Below the pieces are notes generated by a model, which saw only the letters and a program-made list of their open reading frames with translations, was not told the origin of the DNA and did no database searches. This document shows positions 14,889-23,541 of a stretch of DNA of 64,000 bases, in pieces. Position 1 is the first letter of the stretch. Each line of letters opens with the position of its first letter. Source of the DNA: a virus. The position numbers and the translations under genes are program-made. The stretch is from positions 117,643 through 181,642 of the IMG/VR virus record IMGVR_UViG_3300037502_003770; one strand, written 5' to 3'.

Positions 14889-15261
14889 AATAAAAACTTT
14901 TCCAATTATAGATTTTAATAAAAGAAATATTGATATTTTAAAAAAATCTCTTACTAAAGAAATATTATCATCTTTAAAAAAAGGTATTAAATATAAGTTT
15001 GCGATTTCTTATGCTTTAATATTTATTTTAGAAGAAAGAATACTCAGGGAATATCCTAAGTATTTATATGGCTTATTTAATGGTATATACCCTCCATCTC
15101 AACCACCAATATTAGATGAACATGGAAAAGAAGAAAAATATTATAATGAAATTAATACTTTAGAAACATTTAAAAAAGACTTTTTAATAAATCAATCATT
15201 ACTTGATTTACAATTTATTTTGAAAATAATTAAACAAACAAATGAAAAACATCTTAATTGA
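14863..15261 (+). CDS. SLLDLQ-array protein 6, 132 aa
   Basis: Longer than average, with an EYPKYLYGLFNGIYPPSQPP insert. Ending QSLLDLQFILKIIKQ (LLDLQ 113-117). Overlaps the previous gene by 26 bases if the first ATG is used; no other ATG precedes the helix KKSLTKEILSSL, so the long overlap is probably real. Confidence 0.7.
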   Translation: MLKYIFLFEIKTFPIIDFNKRNIDILKKSLTKEILSSLKKGIKYKFAISYALIFILEERILREYPKYLYGLFNGIYPPSQPPILDEHGKEEKYYNEINTLETFKKDFLINQSLLDLQFILKIIKQTNEKHLN

Positions 15262-15856
15262 AAAGATTAAATATCTTTTAGAAGTAATTAAACTTAAAGA
15301 AATAACTATTTCTAATTGTAATTTTGTTTTAGATTTTTATAATATAAGTGGTTTTGATTATAGATGTCCAAAATGGTATGATTTTTTTAATCATAATTAT
15401 TATAGAAAATCTAACCCTGTTCTTGAAATAAAAATATTTACATCAAAAAAAGAAGTACGTTTTAGAATAAAAGATTTACCAAGTATTTTTCGTAATGAAG
15501 TAATTACTTGTTATGTTTCTTTTGAAGCATTTTACAAAATCATGGAAAATATGTCTTTACTTGATTTACAATTTATTAAAAGAAATCTTTCCAAAATAAA
15601 AAATCAACAGATTAAAAAAGATAAAAATAAAATAGTTAACAATATTATAGAAAAAATTAAATCATATAAAACTTATTTTTGTGTAAATAATGTTTATAAT
15701 TCAACATTTGAATTTTATGTAAATAAAATTACTGTATTATCAATATCTTTATACATAAATGATATACCATATAATTTTAAAGAATTAAAATGGGAACTAA
15801 AGAGGTTTCCGTTGCTTGACCTCCAATACATTGATAAAAGATTAACAATTTCTTAA
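15242..15856 (+). CDS. SLLDLQ double-domain protein, 204 aa
   Basis: Two complete family units in one frame: the first ends MSLLDLQFIKRNL (LLDLQ 106-110), then KKDKNKIVNNIIEKIKSYK restarts the N-terminal helix pattern and the second ends FPLLDLQYIDKRL (191-195). This is a natural fusion produced by loss of a stop/start between neighbours and shows the unit tolerates tandem linkage. The final codons (GAC CTC CAA) differ from the usual GAT TTA CAA. Confidence 0.8.
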   Translation: MKNILIEKIKYLLEVIKLKEITISNCNFVLDFYNISGFDYRCPKWYDFFNHNYYRKSNPVLEIKIFTSKKEVRFRIKDLPSIFRNEVITCYVSFEAFYKIMENMSLLDLQFIKRNLSKIKNQQIKKDKNKIVNNIIEKIKSYKTYFCVNNVYNSTFEFYVNKITVLSISLYINDIPYNFKELKWELKRFPLLDLQYIDKRLTIS

Positions 15857-15867
15857 CATTGCAGGTA

Positions 15868-15898
15868 TTGACAAACCGAAAAATAGGTTGTACCTTTG
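15868..15898 (+). promoter_or_regulatory. Host-type promoter (TTGACA / TACCTTTG)
   Basis: TTGACA at 15868, TACCTTTG at 15891-15898, with the AACATTGCAGGTA block upstream as at 11757. Drives 15937. Confidence 0.85.
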
Positions 15899-15936
15899 TA
15901 ATGTAATCAATCACGAACCCTTAAACACATACCGAA

Positions 15937-16404
15937 ATGGCAGTAGGAAAAACTTTTGTCGAAAGTTTAATACATGAACAAAAAGACCTCAGACATAAAA
16001 TTATATATTCGATAATTGGATATATAAATGATTCACCTCAAAAAAGGATTGAATTTTATGGTACAGACCATGATATTAGGTTGAATATTAATCACCCTAA
16101 TTATACTTCAGCAGTTCACGTAAAATTGCTGGAAATCTCAATGAATCCTAACTATGTAGTTACTACTAACTTATTTAGTGATTTAGATACTGATAGATAT
16201 GATTTAGCTGATATTCATCACATTGATAATATTTTATCATTTAAAGTTAAAACTTTAGATGATTTAAATCATTATTTAGTTTCTGATGAAGAATTTAGTA
16301 ATGATTGGGAGAATGAAGATTCACCTTTAAGTTTCAATGATATATTCACAGATGATTTAATGGAGATATTAAATCGTTTGAGTTTATTAAACGAAACAGA
16401 ATAA
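15937..16404 (+). CDS. Divergent array-type protein, 155 aa
   Basis: Acidic, unlike the basic array genes. Ends DDLMEILNRLSLLNETE: it reaches L-S-L-L at the place where others read SLLDLQ, then stops. Middle has HHIDNILSFKVKTLDDLNHYL. Either a distant relative lacking the last helix or chance similarity. Own promoter and a fused terminator behind it. Confidence 0.7.
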   Translation: MAVGKTFVESLIHEQKDLRHKIIYSIIGYINDSPQKRIEFYGTDHDIRLNINHPNYTSAVHVKLLEISMNPNYVVTTNLFSDLDTDRYDLADIHHIDNILSFKVKTLDDLNHYLVSDEEFSNDWENEDSPLSFNDIFTDDLMEILNRLSLLNETE

Positions 16405-16420
16405 ATATCTCTTTCAAAAG

Positions 16421-16463
16421 AAAATCCCTTTAACAAATAAAGGGATTTTTTATAATATAAATA
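16421..16463 (+). promoter_or_regulatory. Fused terminator-promoter element (phage-type promoter copy 9)
   Basis: AAAATCCCTTT / AAAGGGATTTT hairpin with the TTAACAAAT box in its loop (16430); T run, then TATAATATAAAT. The usual G of the TTTG box is an A here (16452). Confidence 0.7.
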
Positions 16464-16470
16464 ATATATC

Positions 16471-16914
16471 ATGAAAACAACACTTTCCGAAAGAAAAGAA
16501 TTACTTATTAAAGAAATAATATCTTTAATAAAAAACTTTGATTATTCAAAAATACATAATTCAAGATGGAAGGGTATTCATTTTGTTGAAATTGATTATA
16601 ATTTATCCGAAAGAGATACGTTTAAAATAAAATTAAATGATTTATTTAATATTCGTTATAATTATTTTGAAAGAGAATATTATTTATATTGTATTGAATG
16701 TAAAGAAGATTTTTCATTTTTCATGAAGGAAAATAAATATAGAGAAGAAAGAAAATATAAAATTTGGTACTACACTATAGAACCATATAAATCTGGAGAA
16801 GAACATCATTCAACCACTCTAACAATAAGACAATTTAAAAAGTTATTTAATAAAATGTGTTTACTTGAGTTATTTAGTATTAAGTTAAAAATAAAAAAAT
16901 TAGGAAGTAAATAA
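16471..16914 (+). CDS. SLLDLQ-array protein 8, 147 aa
   Basis: Start ERKELLIKEIISLIKNF; long charged middle (EREYYLYCIECKEDFSFFMK); ending MCLLELFSIKLKIKKL (LLELF 131-135), again with Phe for Gln. Confidence 0.75.
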   Translation: MKTTLSERKELLIKEIISLIKNFDYSKIHNSRWKGIHFVEIDYNLSERDTFKIKLNDLFNIRYNYFEREYYLYCIECKEDFSFFMKENKYREERKYKIWYYTIEPYKSGEEHHSTTLTIRQFKKLFNKMCLLELFSIKLKIKKLGSK

Positions 16915-16921
16915 TTTTACA

Positions 16922-17284
16922 ATGAAAAAAACTTTAGTTAAAATAAAACTAATTTTGAAAATTCTATTCTCAAGAATGGATAATACAAAAAGATTTATTA
17001 TTGTAAGAATTAAACCTTACGATAATAATGTTTTTATTGTTAATGAAATACATATTGTTGAGAATTATGGTCGACATAAAGAAAAATATTTTAGATTTAG
17101 ATTAACTTGTACCGATAATAATTACGATGAAATTTATCGTACCAATAATAGATTTAGAATGTTTCCATATTTATATGATTTATCATTATCAGATTTACAG
17201 TTTATTAAAAAAAATATTGAATATGCTTATAGTAAAGATTATCTATCACCTAAAATTAATGATTTCTTAACATTGAAACCTTGA
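16922..17284 (+). CDS. SLLDLQ-array protein 9, 120 aa
   Basis: Motif LSLSDLQFIKKNI (LSDLQ 89-93) followed by a 27-residue tail. Its last codons run into the TTGACA box of the next promoter (17281). Confidence 0.75.
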   Translation: MKKTLVKIKLILKILFSRMDNTKRFIIVRIKPYDNNVFIVNEIHIVENYGRHKEKYFRFRLTCTDNNYDEIYRTNNRFRMFPYLYDLSLSDLQFIKKNIEYAYSKDYLSPKINDFLTLKP

Positions 17285-17311
17285 CATTCTCAAGTAGATG
17301 TATTACCTTTA
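17281..17311 (+). promoter_or_regulatory. Host-type promoter (TTGACA / TACCTTTA)
   Basis: TTGACA at 17281 and TACCTTTA at 17304-17311, with TTAACATTGAAACC upstream. It decides the start of the next gene. Confidence 0.75.
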
Positions 17312-17346
17312 CAGAAGTAATACAACCACTCAAACCCTTAATTCGT

Positions 17347-18099
17347 ATGTTAACCACAATTGCACAGCCAAGCTTCTTAAAACTAGATTCTGACCTATTC
17401 TTGCCAGTATTTTATGTTAGTACTGAAGCAAATCCTACATATATGGATTTTTATCCTGAAATAATTAATTTCTTTTCAAGAAAATTACTTTTCTCAAAAA
17501 AAGAATTATTAAATCATATTGATTATGAAGATAATTATAAACTTCATAATCAAGATATTCCTTTAGATAATAAAGGTTTCAGGAAACTTATTCTGAAAGG
17601 AATAAGAGAAGCTAGGGAATTAGAATCATATCAAAATCATATTTTCTATATTCATTTGAGAATAAAAGATGAAAGTTTTGAACCGAATCCTATACCTCAT
17701 AAATTGTATATTGAAAATTTTGGCAACGAAAATATTGGTAATCGTTATGAAGTAACCTTTAATTTAACTTATCAAGATAGAGATATTAGTGAAGATATTT
17801 CTATTGTAAGAGCAGCTTTTCATAATATTGAAAACAATGAAAGAGTTACTAAAATTAAAGTTGTTAAACACTTTGATTTACCAATTAAATCACAAAAGTT
17901 TTTAATTTCAACAGAAAATAAAAATACAGGTTTAGTTCTTTATGTAGCTGGTAGTGATAAACATAAATTCTTTCACTCAAGCAGTATAGACCAAGCAAGA
18001 AGATATACTCAAAAAGAAATAGATAAATTTCTCGATAAAGATATTCACTTTAAAGAAAAGTTTACTATTACAAAAGATTTCAACTCAATAAAATTTTAA
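17347..18099 (+). CDS. Unknown protein, 250 aa
   Basis: The frame is open from 17281, but that start lies on the promoter; the ATG at 17347 after a CCCTTAATTCGT leader is preferred. Not an array gene: DSDLFLPVFYVSTEANPTY..., EIINFFSRKLLFSKKELL, then a strand-rich second half (YEVTFNLTYQDRDISEDISI, TGLVLYVAGSDKHKFFHSSS). No family recognised. Confidence 0.75.
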   Translation: MLTTIAQPSFLKLDSDLFLPVFYVSTEANPTYMDFYPEIINFFSRKLLFSKKELLNHIDYEDNYKLHNQDIPLDNKGFRKLILKGIREARELESYQNHIFYIHLRIKDESFEPNPIPHKLYIENFGNENIGNRYEVTFNLTYQDRDISEDISIVRAAFHNIENNERVTKIKVVKHFDLPIKSQKFLISTENKNTGLVLYVAGSDKHKFFHSSSIDQARRYTQKEIDKFLDKDIHFKEKFTITKDFNSIKF

Positions 18100-18103
18100 C
18101 CTT

Positions 18104-18280
18104 ATGGCAGAATTCCCTGAACACTTAATTAAATGGTTTAATAAAATAGATAGAGAAAATAAACTTCATATTGAAATGAAGAATAAAAAATATGTGTTGT
18201 ATTTTAATCGAAAAGATAAAAAACTTCAACCGATAACTCAATTTATTAAACTAACCAAAAAACACAGACGTAAATACTAA
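18104..18280 (+). CDS. Basic 58-aa protein
   Basis: ATG at 18104, four bases after the preceding stop; TAA at 18278. EFPEHLIKWFNKIDRENKLH, MKNKKYVLYFNRKDKK, ending KKHRRKY. Possibly RNA- or DNA-binding by charge. Part of the 17347-18748 operon. Confidence 0.55.
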   Translation: MAEFPEHLIKWFNKIDRENKLHIEMKNKKYVLYFNRKDKKLQPITQFIKLTKKHRRKY

Positions 18281-18298
18281 ACAAAACATCTTTCAAAC

Positions 18299-18748
18299 AT
18301 GAAAAAATTAAAAAAAGAACTAATCTCTTCTTTAAATAATGATTTTACTTTAAAGGTAGTAGATTTTCTACAAGATGATGTAAATAAGATTTCTTTTTTA
18401 AGAAATTCTTTAAACTTAGATAAACTTGAATCTTACAAGTTTTGCAATACCCATCGAGGTTTAACATTATCTTTTCAAAAAAGACTTAATGATTTACCGA
18501 TGACAATTCATATTGGAGTTAAAAGAATAGGTAAACCAAAACAATATGAACCTAATAATTTTCATTATGAATTGAGGATTTATCATCGACATTTACATTT
18601 TGAAGATGAAAGATTAATCGAAACTTGTAAAAGAATTAAACGTTCTAAACATAGTCCGTATCATTATTATACAGTAAAAAAGCACCCTTATCTTGGTGCA
18701 ACTCTTGAATCTTCAATAGAACGATTCTTAACTGAGTTAATAAAGTAA
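18299..18748 (+). CDS. Unknown protein, 149 aa
   Basis: His-rich middle (FHYELRIYHRHLHFEDERL, SKHSPYHYYTVKKHPYLG) and C-terminal helix SSIERFLTELIK. Starts like an array protein (KKLKKELISSL) but lacks the SLLDLQ ending. Ends before the terminator at 18765. Confidence 0.7.
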   Translation: MKKLKKELISSLNNDFTLKVVDFLQDDVNKISFLRNSLNLDKLESYKFCNTHRGLTLSFQKRLNDLPMTIHIGVKRIGKPKQYEPNNFHYELRIYHRHLHFEDERLIETCKRIKRSKHSPYHYYTVKKHPYLGATLESSIERFLTELIK

Positions 18749-18753
18749 AATAA

Positions 18754-18808
18754 TTCTTTCCTTAAAAACCTTTCATTCTTAACAAATGAAAGGTTTTTTT
18801 GTATATAA
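18754..18808 (+). repeat. 55-bp exact direct repeat, copy 1 (terminator-promoter)
   Basis: Identical to 25840-25894. It carries the whole fused terminator-promoter element, so regulatory cassettes have been copied within the array. Confidence 0.85.
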
Positions 18809-18812
18809 TAGT
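18765..18812 (+). promoter_or_regulatory. Fused terminator-promoter element (phage-type promoter copy 10)
   Basis: ACCTTTCATT / AATGAAAGGT stem with CTTAACA in the loop (TTAAC at 18779), T run ending in G at 18801, then TATATAAT. Starts the long run 18813-24358. Confidence 0.8.
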
Positions 18813-19100
18813 ATGGAGGAGGTAAGACTTAATTTAATAAAAGAAATTGTAGAAAAAAATAAATTATGTTATGTTTCTAATTTAGATTTATTTTATTTTT
18901 ACAATATTAAATATAAAAATTCTTTAGTTATTGATATTAATAATCGTATTAATGAAATAAAAAATATTTTTTATTTTAATGATTATTTTAAATCTTTTGA
19001 TGATGAAAAAAATAACTTTAATAATATAAAATTATATCAGATATTAGAAACATTACCTTTATTAAAATTACAATTTATTAACCATTGTCTTTATGAGTAA
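18813..19100 (+). CDS. SLLDLQ-array protein 10, 95 aa
   Basis: ATG at 18813 is chosen because the in-frame ATG at 18786 lies in the terminator arm. MEEVRLNLIKEIVEKN start; ending LPLLKLQFINHCLYE (LLKLQ 83-87). ATG of the next gene overlaps the end. Confidence 0.75.
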   Translation: MEEVRLNLIKEIVEKNKLCYVSNLDLFYFYNIKYKNSLVIDINNRINEIKNIFYFNDYFKSFDDEKNNFNNIKLYQILETLPLLKLQFINHCLYE

Positions 19101-19521
19101 AGAACAACTTAAAACTAAAGAAATAGATTTAATAATTGATTTCTTTCTGAAAGAAAATAGAAAGCTAGATATTATTAATAGACATACAAGCGCAAGTGGT
19201 CATGAATTTAAAGTAAAAAATCCTTTTAATCATAATAAATCAAATATATATAAACATTTTCTTTTTTCAATTAAATCAAAAGAACTACCGTATGATTTTG
19301 ATGAAAGAAATATAAATGGTTTTATTTTTACTAAATTTAAAACTAGAAAAATATTTGTGTTAGAAATATGTTTAGTTAATGATAAAAATGAAAATATTGG
19401 AATTGATGATTATAATTATATAGAACTAGAAGTAAAAAAATATTTAAAATCAATGAGTTTACTTGATTTACAGTTCATTAAAAATAAATCTTTAAATGAA
19501 AATAACCCCTTACAAAAATAA
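19093..19521 (+). CDS. SLLDLQ-array protein 11, 142 aa
   Basis: Start KEQLKTKEIDLIIDFFLKEN like 13260 (DIKTKQIDIFIKNIELL). Ending MSLLDLQFIKNKSL (LLDLQ 123-127). Overlaps the next gene by 26 bases. Confidence 0.75.
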   Translation: MSKEQLKTKEIDLIIDFFLKENRKLDIINRHTSASGHEFKVKNPFNHNKSNIYKHFLFSIKSKELPYDFDERNINGFIFTKFKTRKIFVLEICLVNDKNENIGIDDYNYIELEVKKYLKSMSLLDLQFIKNKSLNENNPLQK

Positions 19522-19888
19522 TAAATTTCTTTTAAAGAAAAGAATTGTCAATCAAATAGTAAAACTTCTTGATGTTGTTTCTTTTGATAATAGAAAAAAT
19601 AATTATAATTTATGGTTTAAGAGTACTATTATAAATGTTGAAGCTAAATTTGATTATATATTACTTAATTATGTAGTAAATACTTACTTAAATGAAAAAA
19701 AAGTTGAATATACTTTTGTTGTTGAAGGTAAAAATGGTCAGTTTTTTGGTATGGAAAATTATAAATACGTTACAATTTCTCAACTGAAAAAAATATTTAA
19801 TTCCTTTAGTTTACTCATGTTACAAAAAATAAAAACAATTCTTCAAAATAAAAAAATACAATATGAAAAAACTTCTTACTTAAAGTAA
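19496..19888 (+). CDS. SLLDLQ-array protein 12, 130 aa
   Basis: Motif FSLLMLQKIKTIL (LLMLQ 106-110). Middle contains ...KVEYTFVVEGKNGQFFG. Its tail overlaps the start of the frameshifted gene at 19863. Confidence 0.75.
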   Translation: MKITPYKNNKFLLKKRIVNQIVKLLDVVSFDNRKNNYNLWFKSTIINVEAKFDYILLNYVVNTYLNEKKVEYTFVVEGKNGQFFGMENYKYVTISQLKKIFNSFSLLMLQKIKTILQNKKIQYEKTSYLK

Positions 19889-20196
19889 AACTTATAATAG
19901 AAATAAATAATTCTATTCAAAAATTTAAATCTGTTAATTATAAACTTGATATATTATTAAATTCAAATATAAAAATATCTAAAATATATTATAATCATGA
20001 TAATAGCAGGAAAAGGAAGTTTGAATTTTATTACTCATATAGAAATAATTATGAACAAAATATGTGTTATTCAAAATTTGATTTTTTAAATTTTTTATTT
20101 AAATTAAAATTACAAGATTTACAATACATTCATAATATAATTACATCTGAAAAAGATTTAAGTGATTTACGTATTCAATTAAGAAAATTATTATGA
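19863..20196 (+). pseudogene. Frameshifted SLLDLQ-array gene
   Basis: ATG AAA AAA CTT CTT ACT TAA stops at once, but dropping one A of the A6 run gives MKNFLLKVKLIIEINNS and an open frame to TGA at 20194-20196, with the ending KLKLQDLQYIHNIITS. The corrected N-terminus matches the next gene (MIKNLFLKVKE). A single-base insertion, a sequencing error in the homopolymer, or a slippage site could explain it. Confidence 0.75.
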
Positions 20197-20594
20197 TAAA
20201 AAACCTCTTTCTTAAAGTAAAGGAATATTTTCTTAAAAAGAAATCAATTAAAGAAAATATAAAACTAAAAAATAAATTAGTTAAAGAAATAATAAACTTC
20301 TTAGATAAGTTTCAAGATATTAATTATTCAACTTTTGAAATTAAAATTAATGATAGATTAACTATTACTAAATTAAAATTACAGTATAGTGGAATTACTG
20401 AAACAACAAAATATGATTTATTTTATACTGCTCTAAACAGTAAACAAGAAGAACATAATTTAGATAAATATACATTTAAACGTTTTTTGTTTACTTTAAA
20501 TTTATTAGATTTACAAAGGTTTCATAAACATATTTTAGATGTAGAAAATATTTATTATCATAAAGTTAAATTTAATAGATTGCTTGATATATGA
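20193..20594 (+). CDS. SLLDLQ-array protein 14, 133 aa
   Basis: Very basic N-terminus (KVKEYFLKKKSIKENIKLKN). Ending LNLLDLQRFHKHIL (LLDLQ 104-108). ATG overlaps the stop of the frameshifted gene, so expression may depend on translation of that frame. Confidence 0.75.
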   Translation: MIKNLFLKVKEYFLKKKSIKENIKLKNKLVKEIINFLDKFQDINYSTFEIKINDRLTITKLKLQYSGITETTKYDLFYTALNSKQEEHNLDKYTFKRFLFTLNLLDLQRFHKHILDVENIYYHKVKFNRLLDI

Positions 20595-20950
20595 AAAAAC
20601 TTTTTATTAAAGTAAGACTGATTTATCAAATAGTCATTTCTCAAAGTGAAAGCTTTAAGAAAAATAATATCTGTTTAAATGAAGAAGATTATTCTTTTGC
20701 AAGTAAAAAACTAATTGAAACAAGGTATTTAAATAGATTTAATAATCCCTCATTTTATGGTGGAATTCAAACATTTACTATACATAAATTTACAGGTGCT
20801 TTAAAACCTTTAATATTAGTTACACATGAAAAGAATATTGGTTCAAGTGATTATATTACAATTTTTAAATTCTTATTAAAATTAAATATTTTAACCTTAC
20901 AAAAAATAAAAATGGTTTTAAAAAATGTTACAGAAACAAAAACTAATTGA
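20591..20950 (+). CDS. SLLDLQ-array protein 15, 119 aa
   Basis: MKKLFIKVRLIYQIV start related to 19863/20193. Motif drifted to LNILTLQKIKMVL (ILTLQ 100-104). ATGA overlap with the previous gene, 26-base overlap with the next. Confidence 0.75.
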   Translation: MKKLFIKVRLIYQIVISQSESFKKNNICLNEEDYSFASKKLIETRYLNRFNNPSFYGGIQTFTIHKFTGALKPLILVTHEKNIGSSDYITIFKFLLKLNILTLQKIKMVLKNVTETKTN

Positions 20951-21215
20951 AGAAATATATTATTATTCAATATATAATGAAGATGTGATTGAACTTAATT
21001 TTAAATTTAATAATTTTGTATTATATAAAATTGAAGATAGAAAACTTCATTATCATAAAGAAACAAAGATTCATTCATTATTTTATTTTGAAATAAATAA
21101 CTATCTTTATCTTAAAGATATACCTACTTTGACTATGTTCTTTAGCGAAAATAAAATCTCTTTACTTGATTTACAGTTTTTAACAAATAAAATTAGAAAT
21201 AATGCAAACAATTAA
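20925..21215 (+). CDS. SLLDLQ-array protein 16, 96 aa
   Basis: Ending ISLLDLQFLTNKIRNN (LLDLQ 80-84). Short N-terminal helix (LQKQKLIEEIYYYSI). Confidence 0.75.
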   Translation: MLQKQKLIEEIYYYSIYNEDVIELNFKFNNFVLYKIEDRKLHYHKETKIHSLFYFEINNYLYLKDIPTLTMFFSENKISLLDLQFLTNKIRNNANN

Positions 21216-21510
21216 AGAAAATTTTATTGAACAAATTGAATCCATTCTTTTAGAAAAGAATATTTCTCATTATAATAATTTATATAATATTTATATTAAT
21301 AATTATTCTTCAAAAATATTAGAAATAGGTGTTCATTCCAGTAAATATATATTTGTTATGTATTCTTTAAATGAAAATACAGATGAAGATACTAATATTA
21401 ATAGTTTTGATGTTCAATTTTCTTTTGATAAAAATTTTTTATTAAACATTAACCTTCTTGATTTACAATATATTAAAAATAAATTATGTACATACAGCAA
21501 TCACCATTAG
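21202..21510 (+). CDS. SLLDLQ-array protein 17, 102 aa
   Basis: Ending INLLDLQYIKNKL (LLDLQ 85-89). Its segment 21271-21307 is 36/37 identical to DNA left of the TnpB gene, where a copy of this type of gene was broken. Confidence 0.75.
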   Translation: MQTIKENFIEQIESILLEKNISHYNNLYNIYINNYSSKILEIGVHSSKYIFVMYSLNENTDEDTNINSFDVQFSFDKNFLLNINLLDLQYIKNKLCTYSNHH

Positions 21511-21827
21511 AAAAACTAAAATTAAAACTTATTGAAGAAATCTATCAAAAGATATTATTTATATTAAATAATACTTCTAAGACTGTAAATTTTATTATTT
21601 TTAATTATGTTTTTAATAAAAAAACAATTAAAGGTGAATTTAAAACTATTCAATTAACCAAAAATTGTATTGTTTTTTTATCACCATTAGGATATATTAA
21701 ACATACTTCTGATATAAAACTTACTAAAAATTCATTTATTAAACTAAATTTATCTCTTCTTGAACTACAATATATTAAAATAAATATGAACTCGAGTCTA
21801 ATCAATCCCGACTTTTGTAATTATTAA
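21486..21827 (+). CDS. SLLDLQ-array protein 18, 113 aa
   Basis: Ending LSLLELQYIKINM (LLELQ 91-95). Last gene before a terminator-promoter at 21833. Confidence 0.75.
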   Translation: MYIQQSPLEKLKLKLIEEIYQKILFILNNTSKTVNFIIFNYVFNKKTIKGEFKTIQLTKNCIVFLSPLGYIKHTSDIKLTKNSFIKLNLSLLELQYIKINMNSSLINPDFCNY

Positions 21828-21832
21828 AAAAT

Positions 21833-21874
21833 AACCATCTTTAACAAAAGATATGGTTTTTTGTATTATATATG
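21833..21874 (+). promoter_or_regulatory. Fused terminator-promoter element (phage-type promoter copy 11)
   Basis: ACCATCTTT pairs with AAAGATATGGT with a 2-base bulge; loop holds TTAACA (21841). T run to G at 21863, then TATTATATA. Confidence 0.65.
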
Positions 21875-22159
21875 ATGAATGAAATAAAAGAAAGCTTAAT
21901 AAATAGAATTATATTAGAAGGTAAATTATATCATGCAGATACAGGTCATTTCGCTCTTAATATATTTTATTTTTATAATAAAAAAATTAAAATGTCAATT
22001 ATTATTAACCCTAGTAAATATATTAATAATAAACCGTACATTTATACATACAATCATAATTATCATTTTATGACAGAAATTCATAATGAAAAATTATATA
22101 AACTATTAAAACAATTACCTTTATTAGATTTACAATTTATCTTGTACTTTATTTTATGA
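21872..22159 (+). CDS. SLLDLQ-array protein 19, 95 aa
   Basis: Leader is only about 9 bases from the TTTG box; ATG 21872 or 21875. Ending LPLLDLQFILYFIL (LLDLQ 84-88), a fully hydrophobic last helix. ATGA overlap with the next. Confidence 0.75.
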   Translation: MMNEIKESLINRIILEGKLYHADTGHFALNIFYFYNKKIKMSIIINPSKYINNKPYIYTYNHNYHFMTEIHNEKLYKLLKQLPLLDLQFILYFIL

Positions 22160-22572
22160 AAGAAAACTTAATTAAAGAAATAATTGATAACCTTAGTTCA
22201 ATAAAAGAATATTTTAATATAGGAAACGTAGATACAGTTATTAGAAGTATTTTATTTGAAAATAAAATCTTTTTTTCAAAAAAGAAATACTTTGATTATA
22301 TAGAACTTGAATTTGGGGATGGCGTATATTCACATAATTTATTAGAGATAAGGTTTGGTGAACGTGAATCAAAATATGGTTTTTATATACATAAAGAAAT
22401 TTATTTCTTAAATCCAAATAAAGTAAATAAATTTTTTAATAAACTAACAATTCTTCAATTACAATCATTTCTTATTGAAATAAAACATTTTATTAAATAT
22501 AATGAGTATTCAATTTATCGCTCTAAATATAGAAAAACAGGAAGAAAAACAAAAGCGATTACATATTATTAA
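22156..22572 (+). CDS. SLLDLQ-array protein 20, 138 aa
   Basis: First of a subgroup with the variant LTILQLQ (ILQLQ 99-103). 35-residue basic tail (YRSKYRKTGRKTK) produced by overlap with the next gene in another frame. Confidence 0.75.
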   Translation: MKENLIKEIIDNLSSIKEYFNIGNVDTVIRSILFENKIFFSKKKYFDYIELEFGDGVYSHNLLEIRFGERESKYGFYIHKEIYFLNPNKVNKFFNKLTILQLQSFLIEIKHFIKYNEYSIYRSKYRKTGRKTKAITYY

Positions 22573-22876
22573 AAAGCAGTTAATTAAAAAAATAAAGAAA
22601 TCTATTTTTAAAAGTAAAACCGTTGACCCTTCAGTTATTATTATTTCAAATAAAATATCTTTATTAAGAAATAAAGATTTAACATATTTTAATATGCTTT
22701 CAATAGAAAGAAATATTTCAAATAAAATAACTTATATTAATTTTTTTAAATGGTTAAATGATAATAGTTTAATTAGAATAACATATCTAAAATATCCAAG
22801 TTTAAATTATTTTCTTAATAAATTAACGATTCTTCAATTACAATCAATTCTAATAAATTTAAAAAATGATGACTAA
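22502..22876 (+). CDS. SLLDLQ-array protein 21, 124 aa
   Basis: LTILQLQSILINL ending (ILQLQ 110-114). Overlaps 22156 by 71 bases, the longest overlap in the array; both frames look coding there. Confidence 0.7.
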   Translation: MSIQFIALNIEKQEEKQKRLHIIKKQLIKKIKKSIFKSKTVDPSVIIISNKISLLRNKDLTYFNMLSIERNISNKITYINFFKWLNDNSLIRITYLKYPSLNYFLNKLTILQLQSILINLKNDD

Positions 22877-23177
22877 AGAAGAACTAAAAACTAAACTTAT
22901 TTTAGATATTTATTATAATTTAAGATGTTGCTATGATTTTCATTTAAATTCAATTTGTTTATATAATAATATTAATTATAAAGGTGTTAATTTTAATAAA
23001 TTGTTTTTAACAGTTAGAGAAGATATTAAATTAAAATATACTACTTATGAACATGATTATACAATTAGTGAGATATATAATAAATGTATTTTCTTCAATG
23101 AACTAACAATACTTCAATTACAATTGATTTTAGTACATTTTAAACGAGTGGTCAATGAAAGAAGAGATAAAAAATAA
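22866..23177 (+). CDS. SLLDLQ-array protein 22, 103 aa
   Basis: LTILQLQLILVHF ending (ILQLQ 82-86). Start TKEELKTKLILDIYY. Third adjacent gene of the ILQLQ subgroup, so this subgroup arose by local duplication. Confidence 0.75.
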   Translation: MMTKEELKTKLILDIYYNLRCCYDFHLNSICLYNNINYKGVNFNKLFLTVREDIKLKYTTYEHDYTISEIYNKCIFFNELTILQLQLILVHFKRVVNERRDKK

Positions 23178-23541
23178 CATTATCAATAAAATAATGTATA
23201 TAATAGAAAAAGTATATCTTTATTCAAAAGGAAATGATTATATAAATATTCCTTTAAATAAAAATCATTTTATTTCTATCAATAATAAAATTTTTAACCA
23301 TATTATTATAGACCCTGAAGACTTTGAAATATTATTGGTGAACATATTTGACGGTTTATACAAAACAAAACGTAATGAAGTTATTCTTAAATCCAATTAC
23401 TCAACATTTAATGAACATTTATTTAAACAATTTACTTTACTCCAGTTACAATACATATTAATTGATTTAATTTCAAAAGAAAATAATCCTTCATTATTAA
23501 AAAATAGAATCAATCAGATATGGGAAAAGTATCCACAATAA
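23155..23541 (+). CDS. SLLDLQ-array protein 23, 128 aa
   Basis: FTLLQLQYILIDL ending (LLQLQ 95-99), intermediate between ILQLQ and LLDLQ forms. Tail of 29 residues overlaps the next gene. Confidence 0.75.
   Translation: MKEEIKNNIINKIMYIIEKVYLYSKGNDYINIPLNKNHFISINNKIFNHIIIDPEDFEILLVNIFDGLYKTKRNEVILKSNYSTFNEHLFKQFTLLQLQYILIDLISKENNPSLLKNRINQIWEKYPQ

Noticed and set aside
16272-16472. Minus-strand ORF of 66 codons
   Set aside because: Covers the end of 15937 and the fused terminator-promoter in reverse.
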